Positions 25,111-31,628 of a stretch of 31,628 nucleotides of DNA are shown one piece after another. Source of the stretch: an uncultured Parabacteroides sp. (GTDB lineage Bacteria; Bacteroidota; Bacteroidia; Bacteroidales; Tannerellaceae); contig CAJTMR010000033.1 in the NCBI GenBank assembly GCA_910577325.1, positions 1 through 31,628 on the forward strand. The letters are read 5' to 3'. A program made the position numbers and the translations under genes. How positions within the stretch are numbered: the stretch's first letter is position 1; the number at the start of each line of letters is the position of its first letter. Below the pieces are notes generated by a model. It worked only from the letters and a program-made list of their open reading frames with translations. It searched no databases and was not told the origin of the DNA.

Positions 25111-25977
25111 TCAGGCACCCGCTTCCCCGCACCGTTTCCTGTATTTGGAGGGCGACATCCCCATTGCGCCCGTAAACACCCGCACGAAATGCGGCAGGTC
25201 GTTGAACCCCACCGCATAGCAAATCTCCGACACCCCCTTGGGCGAGTGCCTCAGCAGCTCGCAAGCCGTGTTCAGGCGGTATTGCGTGACGAACTGCGAA
25301 AACGTCATTCCCTTGCACCGCCTGAAATAAGAGCAGAACGCCGAACGGTTCATCCCCACTTCCGCCGCGATGTCGTCCAGCGCGATGGGGTGGACGTAGT
25401 GCTTCATCACGTATGCGCAAATCTGCTGCATGCGCCGCACGTCGCGTTCGATGTGCACCGGCCTGCCGGCAAATGTGTGGTCGGACGAGGTGAAAATGAC
25501 CGGCAGCAGACGGAGCATCGCGCTCAAACGTCCCAGTTCGTCCATGCCGTTCATTTCGGACAGCGCCTTGCGGACGATCCGCGAACTCTCCGGCCCGAAC
25601 TTCAACGCGTCTGCCGGAAACATCACGCCCGACAGCCTGTTGCGCAGCTCGGGAAACACTTCCATGCACCGCTTCACCAACGAATGGCTGAAAGCCACCA
25701 TCAGGTAGCGGACGCAGCCGTTCTCGTCGGCACTGCCAGCGGCGTATTCCCAGCGGTGGAGCATCGAGGGCGGAATCAACGCCACGTCGCCCGCTTCGAA
25801 GGGTTGCAGCGTATCTCCCGCCATCCGGTTGCCCCGTCCGTGAAGCACATGGTACAGTTCCCACGCGTCATGCCGGTGGAGCTTGGCTTCGAGGCGCGGC
25901 TCCACCCGCTGGTCGATGAAGAAAAACGAATGGTTCTCCGCTTCGGGCAGTTCGTAGGGTATGGCTGTATCTTCCAT
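25111..25977 (-). CDS. AraC-family transcription regulator (start revised to 25977)
   Basis: The protein is about 288 residues from the ATG at 25975-25977. An upstream in-frame TTG at 26007 would add ten residues, but that codon lies inside the likely -7 box (26005-26012), so the ATG is preferred. The N-terminal part is a cupin-like sensing domain (about 15-110, with HDAWELYHVLHGRGNRMAG). The C-terminal part is a double helix-turn-helix (about 181-285) with the family signature ICYAVGFNDLPHFVRVF. It is divergent from the nitroreductase gene, with 130 bases between the two starts, so it probably controls that gene and perhaps itself. The inducer is not known. Confidence 0.92.
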   Translation of the reverse strand: MEDTAIPYELPEAENHSFFFIDQRVEPRLEAKLHRHDAWELYHVLHGRGNRMAGDTLQPFEAGDVALIPPSMLHRWEYAAGSADENGCVRYLMVAFSHSLVKRCMEVFPELRNRLSGVMFPADALKFGPESSRIVRKALSEMNGMDELGRLSAMLRLLPVIFTSSDHTFAGRPVHIERDVRRMQQICAYVMKHYVHPIALDDIAAEVGMNRSAFCSYFRRCKGMTFSQFVTQYRLNTACELLRHSPKGVSEICYAVGFNDLPHFVRVFTGAMGMSPSKYRKRCGEAGA

Positions 25978-25996
25978 GAACAATCGCTTTGATTTG

Positions 25997-26076
25997 TACG
26001 GCTGCAAATATACGACAAGTATTCAAGATGATAAAACAAATGCAGGACAACAAAGCGGCATAACTTTGCAGCCGTA
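25997..26076. promoter_or_regulatory. Divergent promoters with a 12-bp inverted repeat
   Basis: On the - strand, TATATTTG (reverse complement of 26005-26012) would serve the AraC gene. On the + strand, TAACTTTG (26061-26068) would serve the nitroreductase. TACGGCTGCAAA (25997-26008) is the exact reverse complement of TTTGCAGCCGTA (26065-26076), so both promoters share the sequence from the -7 box into the start of the transcript. Neither has a TTG at the expected -33 spacing. Confidence 0.65.
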
Positions 26077-26107
26077 AACAAGAAACATAACCTAAAAACG
26101 TATTGTC

Positions 26108-26758
26108 ATGGAATTGTACGAAGCATTGGAGAAACGCCGCACCTACCGCGACTACTCCGACCGTGAAGTGAGTGATGAAATCCTTGAAAGAGTGATCGGC
26201 GCGGCATTCAAGGCACCGACCAACGACCACCTGCACCAGCTCGAATTCATCGTGGTGCGCGGACGCGAAAACATCGCCCGGGTAATCGCCCCGCTTGCCA
26301 AAAACATGGAAGCGTTCAAAAATCTGGTGCACGAAGCGGACGAATCGGGCGACAAGGACAAGATGGACATGTTTGCCGACGCCCTGCCCAAGCAGCAGCG
26401 TATGCTGATGCAGAGCGGGCTGCTTATTATTCCGTTCTTCCGTCAGAGGCAAAGCCCGCTGCTCCGTCCCAAGGAGCAAAGTTCGCTCAACTACTTCGCC
26501 TCGGCATGGTGCGCGCTGGAGAACATGCTGCTCGCCGCCACCGCCGAGGGACTGGGGACGGTGTTCCACATCCCCGTTGCCGACGAAGCCGGAAGAATCA
26601 AGGAAATCGTAGGCGCTCCCGAAGGCTACGAGTTCATCTGCCTGCTTACGATGGGCTATCCCGCCGAAAACGCCTTTCTGCCCAGGCAGAAGGAAATCGA
26701 CGTGAAGGAGAGGATGCACCTGCTGTCCGGTTCATGCCGGTGCGGAGCGTGGCGTTGA
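26108..26758 (+). CDS. Nitroreductase-family FMN oxidoreductase
   Basis: This 216-residue cytoplasmic flavoprotein opens with the family signature (RRTYRDYSDREVSDEILERVIGAA, then KAPTNDHLHQLEFIVV at about 36-51) and has the later ALENMLLAATAEGLGTV stretch that lines the FMN pocket. Family members reduce nitroaromatics, quinones or flavins with NAD(P)H. The substrate cannot be told from the sequence. The last 12 residues (LLSGSCRCGAWR) are unusual, with a CRC pair. It is divergent from the AraC gene at 25111 and followed 102 bases later by a second AraC gene with its own promoter box. Its transcript leader closely resembles that of the flavodoxin-fold gene at 27809. Confidence 0.9.
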   Translation: MELYEALEKRRTYRDYSDREVSDEILERVIGAAFKAPTNDHLHQLEFIVVRGRENIARVIAPLAKNMEAFKNLVHEADESGDKDKMDMFADALPKQQRMLMQSGLLIIPFFRQRQSPLLRPKEQSSLNYFASAWCALENMLLAATAEGLGTVFHIPVADEAGRIKEIVGAPEGYEFICLLTMGYPAENAFLPRQKEIDVKERMHLLSGSCRCGAWR

Positions 26759-26826
26759 ACCCCGTGAAATATGCGCCGCAACGAAAAAACACGGATGTGA
26801 GCCGCAGGGCAATGAGCGTATTTCGT

Positions 26827-26834
26827 TATATTTG
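26827..26834 (+). promoter_or_regulatory. -7 promoter box before the second AraC gene
   Basis: TATATTTG matches TAnnTTTG and lies 26 bases before the ATG at 26861. No TTG is seen at the usual -33 distance. Confidence 0.55.
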
Positions 26835-26860
26835 CACACGTGAAATAAAACCGGAGCATT

Positions 26861-27697
26861 ATGAAAGACGAACAATCGGGCCCGTTGAAGCTCATATTCA
26901 ATTACAATGACGTATTCTACAGCTTCTACTACGACGACCTCGGCGGGTGCACGCACCGTTCCCGCGAATATGCCATCAACTATGTCTACTCGGGCGAGAT
27001 GATTCTCGACAACGGGACCGGACGGATTCATGTGGGGAAAGGCGAATGCGTCTTCATTCCGCGCGACCATCACATCACGATGTACAAAAGGACGAAGGAC
27101 GGCGAACGCTACTGCGGCATCTTCCTGATGTTCACGCGCCGTTTCTTGCGGGAAATGTACGGCAGGCTGGGGCCGCGCACCGTTCCCGCAGACACCCCCA
27201 AGCCCGGCCCCGGCGTAATCAAGCTGCCCAAGACGGTAGAGCTCGCCAGCCTGTTCGCCTCCATGACCCCTTACTTCGACCCGGACGTGAAACCCAACGA
27301 CGATTTCATGAACCTGAAACTTCAGGAGGGGCTGCTCGCCTTGCTGCATATCGACAAGCGCTTTGCCCCGGCCCTCTTCGACTTCAACGAGCCGTGGAAG
27401 ATAGACATCATGGAGTTCATGAACGAGAACTACATGTACGAGTTCACGATGGAAGAAATGGCGCACTACACGGGACGCAGCCTTGCCACGTTCAAGCGCG
27501 ACTTCAGGAAAATCAGCGACCTGACGCCCGAGAAATGGCTGATACGGAAGCGGCTCGAGGTGGCCTACGCCAAACTGAAGGAGGGCGGCAGGAAGGTGGT
27601 GGATGTCTATGCCGAGGTGGGATTCAAGAATCCGTCGCACTTCTCCACCGCTTTCAAGAAGCAGTACGGCATATCGCCGACTGCCGCGTTCCCTTAA
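26861..27697 (+). CDS. AraC-family transcription regulator
   Basis: This is a 278-residue regulator with an N-terminal cupin-like ligand-binding part (about 15-95, including YSGEMILDNGTGRIHVGKGE) and a C-terminal AraC double helix-turn-helix (about 180-276). The recognition region reads FTMEEMAHYTGRSLATFKRDF, and the signature VYAEVGFKNPSHFSTAFKK matches the family consensus. It lies between the nitroreductase and the flavodoxin-fold reductase and is followed by a strong terminator. The likely targets are the downstream oxidoreductase genes (27809-30716), which is an inference from position. Confidence 0.92.
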   Translation: MKDEQSGPLKLIFNYNDVFYSFYYDDLGGCTHRSREYAINYVYSGEMILDNGTGRIHVGKGECVFIPRDHHITMYKRTKDGERYCGIFLMFTRRFLREMYGRLGPRTVPADTPKPGPGVIKLPKTVELASLFASMTPYFDPDVKPNDDFMNLKLQEGLLALLHIDKRFAPALFDFNEPWKIDIMEFMNENYMYEFTMEEMAHYTGRSLATFKRDFRKISDLTPEKWLIRKRLEVAYAKLKEGGRKVVDVYAEVGFKNPSHFSTAFKKQYGISPTAAFP

Positions 27698-27739
27698 AAC
27701 GAAGACCGCCGTATTGACCCTTTGGGAAATCTTATTTGA

Positions 27740-27773
27740 GCCTCACAGCAATTCCGCTGTGGGGCTTTCTCTT
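27740..27773 (+). terminator. Rho-independent terminator after the second AraC gene
   Basis: GCCTCACAGC (27740-27749) pairs with GCTGTGGGGC (27756-27765) over ten positions with one G-U pair, leaving a 6-base loop, and TTTCTCTTT follows. It ends directly at the -7 box of the next transcription unit. Confidence 0.8.
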
Positions 27774-27781
27774 TAACTTTG
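27774..27781 (+). promoter_or_regulatory. -7 promoter box of the flavodoxin-hydrolase-CMD unit
   Basis: TAACTTTG matches TAnnTTTG 27 bases before the first ATG. The 29 bases from 27774 align with 26061-26090 before the nitroreductase with two mismatches and one gap. The terminator hairpin occupies the -33 region, so the hairpin and promoter overlap. Confidence 0.6.
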
Positions 27782-27808
27782 CCGCCGAAACAGGAAACAT
27801 AAAAAGAA

Positions 27809-28366
27809 ATGAATAGAAACAGAACAATGAAAAAAGTATTGGTCATATCGTCAAGCCTGCGTTCAAGGAGTAATTCGGACGCATTGGCCGATGAGTTTGC
27901 CCGTGGAGCCGCCGATGCGGGCAACGAGGTCGAAAAGGTAACGCTCAGAGAGAAGGATATCCGCTTCTGCAAGGGATGCCTTGCCTGCCAGAAGACAGGG
28001 CGTTGTGTCATCAACGACGACGCGCCTGCCATCGTAGGGAAAATGCACGATGCCGATGTCATCGCGTTCGCTACGCCCATCTATTATTATGAAATGTGCG
28101 GCCAGCTCAAGACCCTGCTCGACCGGGCGAATCCCCTTTACCCGTCCGACTATCGTTTCCGGGACATTTATATGCTGACCAGCGCTGCCGAGGATGAAGC
28201 GCATGTGCCGGACCGTGCCGTCTCCGGACTGACAGGCTGGATAGACTGTTTCGGGAAAGCGCGTCTTGCCGGGACGGTCTTTGCCGGAGGCGTAAGCGAG
28301 CCGGGAGAGACAGCAGGGCATCCTTCGTTGGAGCGTGCGTACGAAACGGGTAAATCCATCGAATGA
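27809..28366 (+). CDS. Flavodoxin-fold NAD(P)H-dependent FMN reductase
   Basis: This 185-residue cytoplasmic flavoprotein (179 if the ATG at 27827 is used, which gives the more typical MKKVLVISSS opening) has the flavodoxin-like phosphate loop SSSLRSRSNSDAL (14-26). It also has the tract FCKGCLACQKTGRC (53-66), with Cys at 54, 57, 60 and 66. That Cys-rich loop is typical of the NADPH-dependent FMN reductase/iron-sulfur flavoprotein group, where it can bind a 4Fe-4S cluster. The later stretch ATPIYYYEMCGQLKTLLDR (about 90-108) is the usual FMN-side motif. It may supply reduced flavin or detoxify quinones. It leads the unit that continues with the hydrolase and CMD-cupin genes. Confidence 0.88.
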   Translation: MNRNRTMKKVLVISSSLRSRSNSDALADEFARGAADAGNEVEKVTLREKDIRFCKGCLACQKTGRCVINDDAPAIVGKMHDADVIAFATPIYYYEMCGQLKTLLDRANPLYPSDYRFRDIYMLTSAAEDEAHVPDRAVSGLTGWIDCFGKARLAGTVFAGGVSEPGETAGHPSLERAYETGKSIE

Positions 28367-28381
28367 TGTAATAAGCAAATT

Positions 28382-28419
28382 TTAAATCGTCATCTTTCGG
28401 TAAAGTTAAATCACCATCT
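28382..28419. promoter_or_regulatory. Direct repeats upstream of the hydrolase gene, possible regulator site
   Basis: TTAAATCGTCATCT (28382-28395) and TTAAATCACCATCT (28406-28419) match at 12 of 14 positions and start 24 bases apart, a little over two helical turns. They lie in the 79-base gap between the flavodoxin-fold gene and the hydrolase gene. AraC-type regulators bind direct repeats of about this kind, but no binding is shown here. Confidence 0.4.
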
Positions 28420-28445
28420 AATAATAGAGACTATCAGTTAATAGC

Positions 28446-29894
28446 ATGAAAACAACGAATCTGAAAACCGCAGCCGTTGCAGCCTTGTTCGGAATAGGAC
28501 TGTTTGCCGGCTGCACGGACAGTGCGACAAACCAAAAAACAAGTGACAATATGAAGACATTGAATCTGACACAGGAGTGGGACAAGACCTTTCCGCAGAG
28601 CGACAAGGTGAACCACGGCAAAGTAACATTTACCAACCGCTACGGCATCACGCTGGCTGCCGACATGTATGTGCCGAAAGACGCTTCCGGCAAGCTGCCC
28701 GCCATCGCCGTCTGCGGGCCGTTCGGGGCTGTCAAGGAGCAGGCAGCGGGGCTGTACGCGCAGGCACTTGCCGAACGGGGATTCCTGACGATTGCTTTCG
28801 ACCCCTCGTTCACGGGCGAAAGCAGCGGAGAGCCCCGCAGCGTGGCTTCGCCGGACATCAATACCGAAGACTTCTCGGCTGCGGTGGATTACCTTGCCAC
28901 ACATCCGGACGTGGATGCCGAACGTATCGGCATAGTAGGTATCTGCGGCTGGGGTGGTTTTGCCATCAACGCGGCTGCGGGTGACACACGCATCAAGGCA
29001 ACGGTGGCTTCCACGATGTACGACATCAGCCGCTGTTCGGCAAACGGTTATTACGATGCCAATGACAATGCAGACGCCCGCTACGAGATGCGCCGCCAAC
29101 TGAGCGCCCAACGTACGGAAGACTATCGGACGGGTACTTATCCCCGCACCGTGATGAACCCGGAACCTGCCGACGACGCGCCGCAGTTCATGAAGGATTA
29201 TTACGACTATTACAAAACCGAACGCGGCTATCATCCCCGTTCCATCAATTCCGGTCTGGGCTGGAACAAGACGTCCAATCTTGCGTTTCTCAATGCGCCT
29301 ATCCTTGCCTATAGCGATGAAATCCGCAGTGCCGTACTGCTCGTTCATGGAGAGAAAGCGCACTCCCGCTACTTCAGCGAGGATGCGTTCAAGAAGCTGA
29401 AGGGCGACAACAAGGAACTGATGATTGTTCCCGGAGCGAACCATACCGACCTCTATGACAATCTTGATATGATTCCGTTCGACAAGATAGACATGTTCTT
29501 CAAAAAGTATCTCGGCAAATGCCTGAACCTGGACAAGCAGCCGGGAATGTGCGCCAAGGAGCCGATGACCGCCGACGGTATCGTACGCCTGTCGAAAATC
29601 GAGGTTTACCCGCAGCACCTCGAAGAGTACATGAAATACGCAACCGAAGTGGGCGAAGTCTCCCTGCGTACCGAACCGGGCGTATTGACGATGTACGCCG
29701 TCAGCGAAAAGGAGAATCCCTGCAAGGTAACCATTCTCGAGACCTATGCGAGCCGTGAATCATACGAGAAGCACATCGCCTCGGAACACTTCCGGAAATA
29801 CAAGCAGGGAACGCTGCATATGGTCAAGTCGCTGGTGCTGGCTGACCAGACGCCGCTCAACCCTGAAAACCGGATCAATAACTTCATTCAATAA
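28446..29894 (+). CDS. Exported alpha/beta hydrolase fused to an ABM (YgiN-like) domain
   Basis: This 482-residue lipoprotein (lipid Cys 23, in LFAGCTDS) carries two domains. Residues about 50-357 form an alpha/beta hydrolase of the YcjY/dienelactone-hydrolase-like group. Its nucleophile elbow reads GICGWGG, so the nucleophile is Cys167 rather than Ser, and His333 in GANHTD is the likely catalytic His. After a linker with two Cys (359, 369), residues about 378-470 form an antibiotic-biosynthesis-monooxygenase-type ferredoxin-like domain, with RLSKIEVYPQHLEEYMKYA and the ETYASRESYEKHIASEHF stretch. ABM domains act on quinols or polyketide-like rings, often as dimers. The fused export of both activities is notable. 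The CMD-cupin gene starts 6 bases after the stop. Confidence 0.85.
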   Translation: MKTTNLKTAAVAALFGIGLFAGCTDSATNQKTSDNMKTLNLTQEWDKTFPQSDKVNHGKVTFTNRYGITLAADMYVPKDASGKLPAIAVCGPFGAVKEQAAGLYAQALAERGFLTIAFDPSFTGESSGEPRSVASPDINTEDFSAAVDYLATHPDVDAERIGIVGICGWGGFAINAAAGDTRIKATVASTMYDISRCSANGYYDANDNADARYEMRRQLSAQRTEDYRTGTYPRTVMNPEPADDAPQFMKDYYDYYKTERGYHPRSINSGLGWNKTSNLAFLNAPILAYSDEIRSAVLLVHGEKAHSRYFSEDAFKKLKGDNKELMIVPGANHTDLYDNLDMIPFDKIDMFFKKYLGKCLNLDKQPGMCAKEPMTADGIVRLSKIEVYPQHLEEYMKYATEVGEVSLRTEPGVLTMYAVSEKENPCKVTILETYASRESYEKHIASEHFRKYKQGTLHMVKSLVLADQTPLNPENRINNFIQ

Positions 29895-29900
29895 AGAATC

Positions 29901-30716
29901 ATGAACAGAATCATTTTAATCTCAGTATTCAGCATTCTGACACTTCAAGTTATGGCACAGGAAAAGATAGTACAGACGGCAGGGCGCGACCAGTTAGGCG
30001 AGTTCGCTCCCAAATTCGCGGAACTCAACGATGACGTCCTTTTCGGCGAGGTATGGAGCCGCACCGACAAGCTCGGTCTTCGTGACCGCAGCTTGGTAAC
30101 GATTACCTCTCTTATCAGTCAAGGTATCACAGACAGCTCGCTGACATATCATTTGCTGTCAGCGAAGAACAACGGCATCACCCGCACCGAAATCGCCGAA
30201 ATCATCACGCATATCGGTTTTTACGCAGGTTGGCCGAAGGCTTGGGCGGCATTTCGCCTTGCCAAAGACGTGTGGACGGAAGACACGACCGGCGAGGATG
30301 CCAAGGCAGCCTTCCAACGTGAAATGATTTTCCCCATCGGCGAGCCCAACACGGCGTATGCGCGATATTTCACCGGCAACAGTTACCTCGCGCCTGTTTC
30401 GCGTGAGCAGATAAATATCTCCAACGTGACTTTCGAGCCGCGCTGCCGCAACAACTGGCATATCCATAAAGCCACGAAAGGCGGTGGTCAGATGCTTGTC
30501 GGGGTGGCCGGACGTGGCTGGTATCAGGAAGAAGGCAAACCGGCGGTAGAGATTCTGCCCGGCACGGTCATCCACATTCCTGCCGGCGTGAAGCATTGGC
30601 ACGGTGCGGCAGCCGATAGTTGGTTCGCGCACCTTGCATTCGAGATTGCAGGCGAAAACGCTTCCAATGAGTGGCTGGAACCCGTCACCGATGAAGAGTA
30701 TGACAAACTAAGTTGA
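29901..30716 (+). CDS. Exported carboxymuconolactone decarboxylase-like/cupin fusion protein
   Basis: This is a 271-residue protein with a Sec signal peptide (cleavage near VMA-Q, about 19). Residues about 30-125 form a helical CMD/AhpD-like domain (RDRSLVTITSLISQG, HLLSAKNNGITRTEIAEIITHIGFYAGWPKAW) that lacks the CxxC pair of AhpD, so peroxidase activity is unlikely. Residues about 160-255 form a cupin with probable metal ligands in WHIH and KHWHG and the typical GTVIHIPAGVKHWH turn. Such fusions are common in gut Bacteroidetes next to hydrolases and reductases. Co-transcription with the hydrolase-ABM gene (6 bases) and shared export suggest a joint extracytoplasmic reaction on a small cyclic substrate, which is an inference. 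Confidence 0.88.
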   Translation: MNRIILISVFSILTLQVMAQEKIVQTAGRDQLGEFAPKFAELNDDVLFGEVWSRTDKLGLRDRSLVTITSLISQGITDSSLTYHLLSAKNNGITRTEIAEIITHIGFYAGWPKAWAAFRLAKDVWTEDTTGEDAKAAFQREMIFPIGEPNTAYARYFTGNSYLAPVSREQINISNVTFEPRCRNNWHIHKATKGGGQMLVGVAGRGWYQEEGKPAVEILPGTVIHIPAGVKHWHGAAADSWFAHLAFEIAGENASNEWLEPVTDEEYDKLS

Positions 30717-30793
30717 AAAAACGCTAAAGTTCCTCCTGCGAAGGATACACACAAGGGGAATAGCAGAAAAAAAATCTCCGTATCACAGGCCGT

Positions 30794-30853
30794 ATAACCG
30801 ACAGAAAAATGCCGCTTGAGTTTATTTTCAAGCGGCATTTTTCTGTCGGTTAT
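30794..30853. terminator. Bidirectional terminator: 26-bp perfect inverted repeat
   Basis: The arms 30794-30819 and 30828-30853 are exact reverse complements over 26 bases, with an 8-base loop (30820-30827). The core GCCGCTTGA stem is flanked by A-runs and T-runs in both directions, which suits termination for the CMD-cupin gene on + and for the LuxR-type gene on -. Confidence 0.85.
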
Positions 30854-30942
30854 TATCAGGATAACAGCGGAAAATCGCGATAGCGGTTTAGCTGCCACAT
30901 CATCTGCAATGTCATCCGGTCATGCCAACACAATAATATAAA

Positions 30943-31628
30943 TCATATCAACTTCAAATCCTTTGCTATCCGACAGGCTTCTATCGAGTTTTTCACCTGC
31001 AACTTCCCTAAAATCTCCTGCCTATGCCGGCTGACCGTATTTATGCTGATGCGGAGCGTGGCGGCTATTTCTTTGCTCGACAAGCCTTTATCGATGAGGC
31101 TCAGGACCTGTTTTTCTCTGATGGACAATATTTTGTTGCTATTCTGTTTATCCAGTTCCATCATCTGGCCATTGGTGGAATTGATTATCATACATCGGGC
31201 AGGAATATCGAACAATAAAGGACTGTAAAGGCATAGAGCCAGCCACAAAGTATCGTTGGCGGGGGCATAAACATAAAACATCCGATGCAATACGGGTATA
31301 TAACCATGCGTGCTGCTTGTCATGCGGAGCTTGCTCGTCAAATAATAATTGGCACGTTCCTTCTTCGGCCGGCATTTGACAAAATGGAAAAAACAAAGCT
31401 CTTGCAAGTGTTTGCTTGCCAAATCGTCAGGATGGATGAGCCTGAAGATTTCTTCTTCCCAAATGGAAGGCACTTTGCCTTCTTTCCCGCATTTGCCGAT
31501 TTTAAGCATTCGTGAGAACTTGCCGTAATAGATGTAGCTTGCATTGGTGCGCAAATCACTCAGTACGGCAATGGCATTCTCCATACGTGCATAGTTGCAC
31601 GCCATATCCTTATATCTGTCCAGCATCT
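30943..31628 (-). CDS. LuxR-type (GerE) HTH transcription regulator, probably cut by the window edge
   Basis: At least 227 residues are visible. The C-terminal GerE helix-turn-helix (about 165-227) is clear, with LSIREKQVLSLIDKGLSSKE, then IAATLRISINTVSRHRQEIL. The N-terminal part has no recognised sensor domain; it looks like the PAS-like or ligand-binding part seen in Bacteroidales LuxR-type proteins. An ATG at 31624-31626 would fit in the window, but only two bases remain beyond it, so the true start may lie upstream and the protein may be longer. It converges on the CMD-cupin gene across the 26-bp inverted repeat. Its composition is lower in G+C than the oxidoreductase block, so it may belong to the resident chromosome. 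Confidence 0.85.
   Translation of the reverse strand, partial: MLDRYKDMACNYARMENAIAVLSDLRTNASYIYYGKFSRMLKIGKCGKEGKVPSIWEEEIFRLIHPDDLASKHLQELCFFHFVKCRPKKERANYYLTSKLRMTSSTHGYIPVLHRMFYVYAPANDTLWLALCLYSPLLFDIPARCMIINSTNGQMMELDKQNSNKILSIREKQVLSLIDKGLSSKEIAATLRISINTVSRHRQEILGKLQVKNSIEACRIAKDLKLI

Noticed and set aside
24213..25217. A 334-codon - strand frame opposite the DUF4377 lipoprotein
   Set aside because: High G+C suppresses stop codons on the opposite strand. The + gene has a signal peptide, lipobox and promoter box, and the - frame has none.
25081..25992. A 303-codon + frame opposite the AraC gene
   Set aside because: It is antisense to a complete AraC protein with the family signature, and its His/Arg/Val-rich product resembles no family.
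26732..27640. A 302-codon - strand frame opposite the second AraC gene
   Set aside because: It is the same effect of high G+C; the + strand carries the AraC signature and a promoter box.
29519..29580. A frameshift or assembly error joining the hydrolase and ABM domains
   Set aside because: The reading frame is continuous across the linker with normal codon use, and no stop or slippery run is seen, so a true fusion is preferred.
28434..29618. A 394-codon - strand frame opposite the hydrolase-ABM gene
   Set aside because: The + strand has the lipobox, nucleophile elbow and ABM domain, while the - product is unrecognisable.

Overview
The window looks like a chromosomal segment of a gut Bacteroidales bacterium, most likely Parabacteroides or a close relative. 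The reasons are a SusC/SusD pair with a FecR-type anti-sigma factor, repeated Bacteroidetes -7 promoter boxes (TAnnTTTG), little use of Shine-Dalgarno sites, and the gene string DUF4290-murA-rimM-M23 peptidase-dxr-rseP. The genus is an inference from gene content; no rRNA or tRNA gene was seen.

Layout. (1) 292-16588, all on +, is a polysaccharide utilisation locus (PUL). It opens with a polytopic membrane protein (DUF6057-like) and a lipoprotein that joins a CxxCH haem-binding motif to a TolB/PD40 beta-propeller. A FecR anti-sigma factor, a SusC with an N-terminal STN domain, SusD and a DUF3823 lipoprotein follow. A hairpin terminator and a fresh promoter then separate a three-enzyme unit: a GtaA/DUF4965-type protein and two tandem family-2 glycoside hydrolases. 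No ECF sigma gene is seen for the FecR. (2) 16589-17388 is an 800-base stretch without a convincing gene. It holds a terminator-like hairpin, a GC-rich structured element and a ~170-base repeat that is also present at the very start of the window. The two copies are direct repeats and bracket the whole PUL. (3) 17389-23228 is a tight housekeeping run: DUF4290, murA (Asp in place of the usual catalytic Cys), rimM, an M23 envelope peptidase, dxr and rseP. A hairpin closes it. (4) 23386-30716 is an accessory block, clearly richer in G+C: a Crp/Fnr regulator, a DUF4377 lipoprotein, an AraC regulator divergent from a nitroreductase, a second AraC regulator, a flavodoxin-fold reductase, an exported alpha/beta hydrolase fused to an ABM monooxygenase-like domain, and an exported CMD-cupin fusion. 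A 26-bp perfect inverted repeat separates it from a LuxR-type regulator on the - strand that runs to the window edge.

How the parts work together. The PUL would bind and import a glycan through SusC/D and cut it with the two GH2 enzymes, with transport control through FecR and the STN domain. The accessory block reads as a redox or xenobiotic-response module whose enzymes belong to families known from quinone, nitroaromatic and aromatic-ring chemistry, under AraC-type control. Two of its promoters share a nearly identical leader. The strongest candidates for something undescribed are the repeats bracketing the PUL, the DUF6057/haem-propeller pair at its head, and the exported hydrolase-ABM plus CMD-cupin pair.
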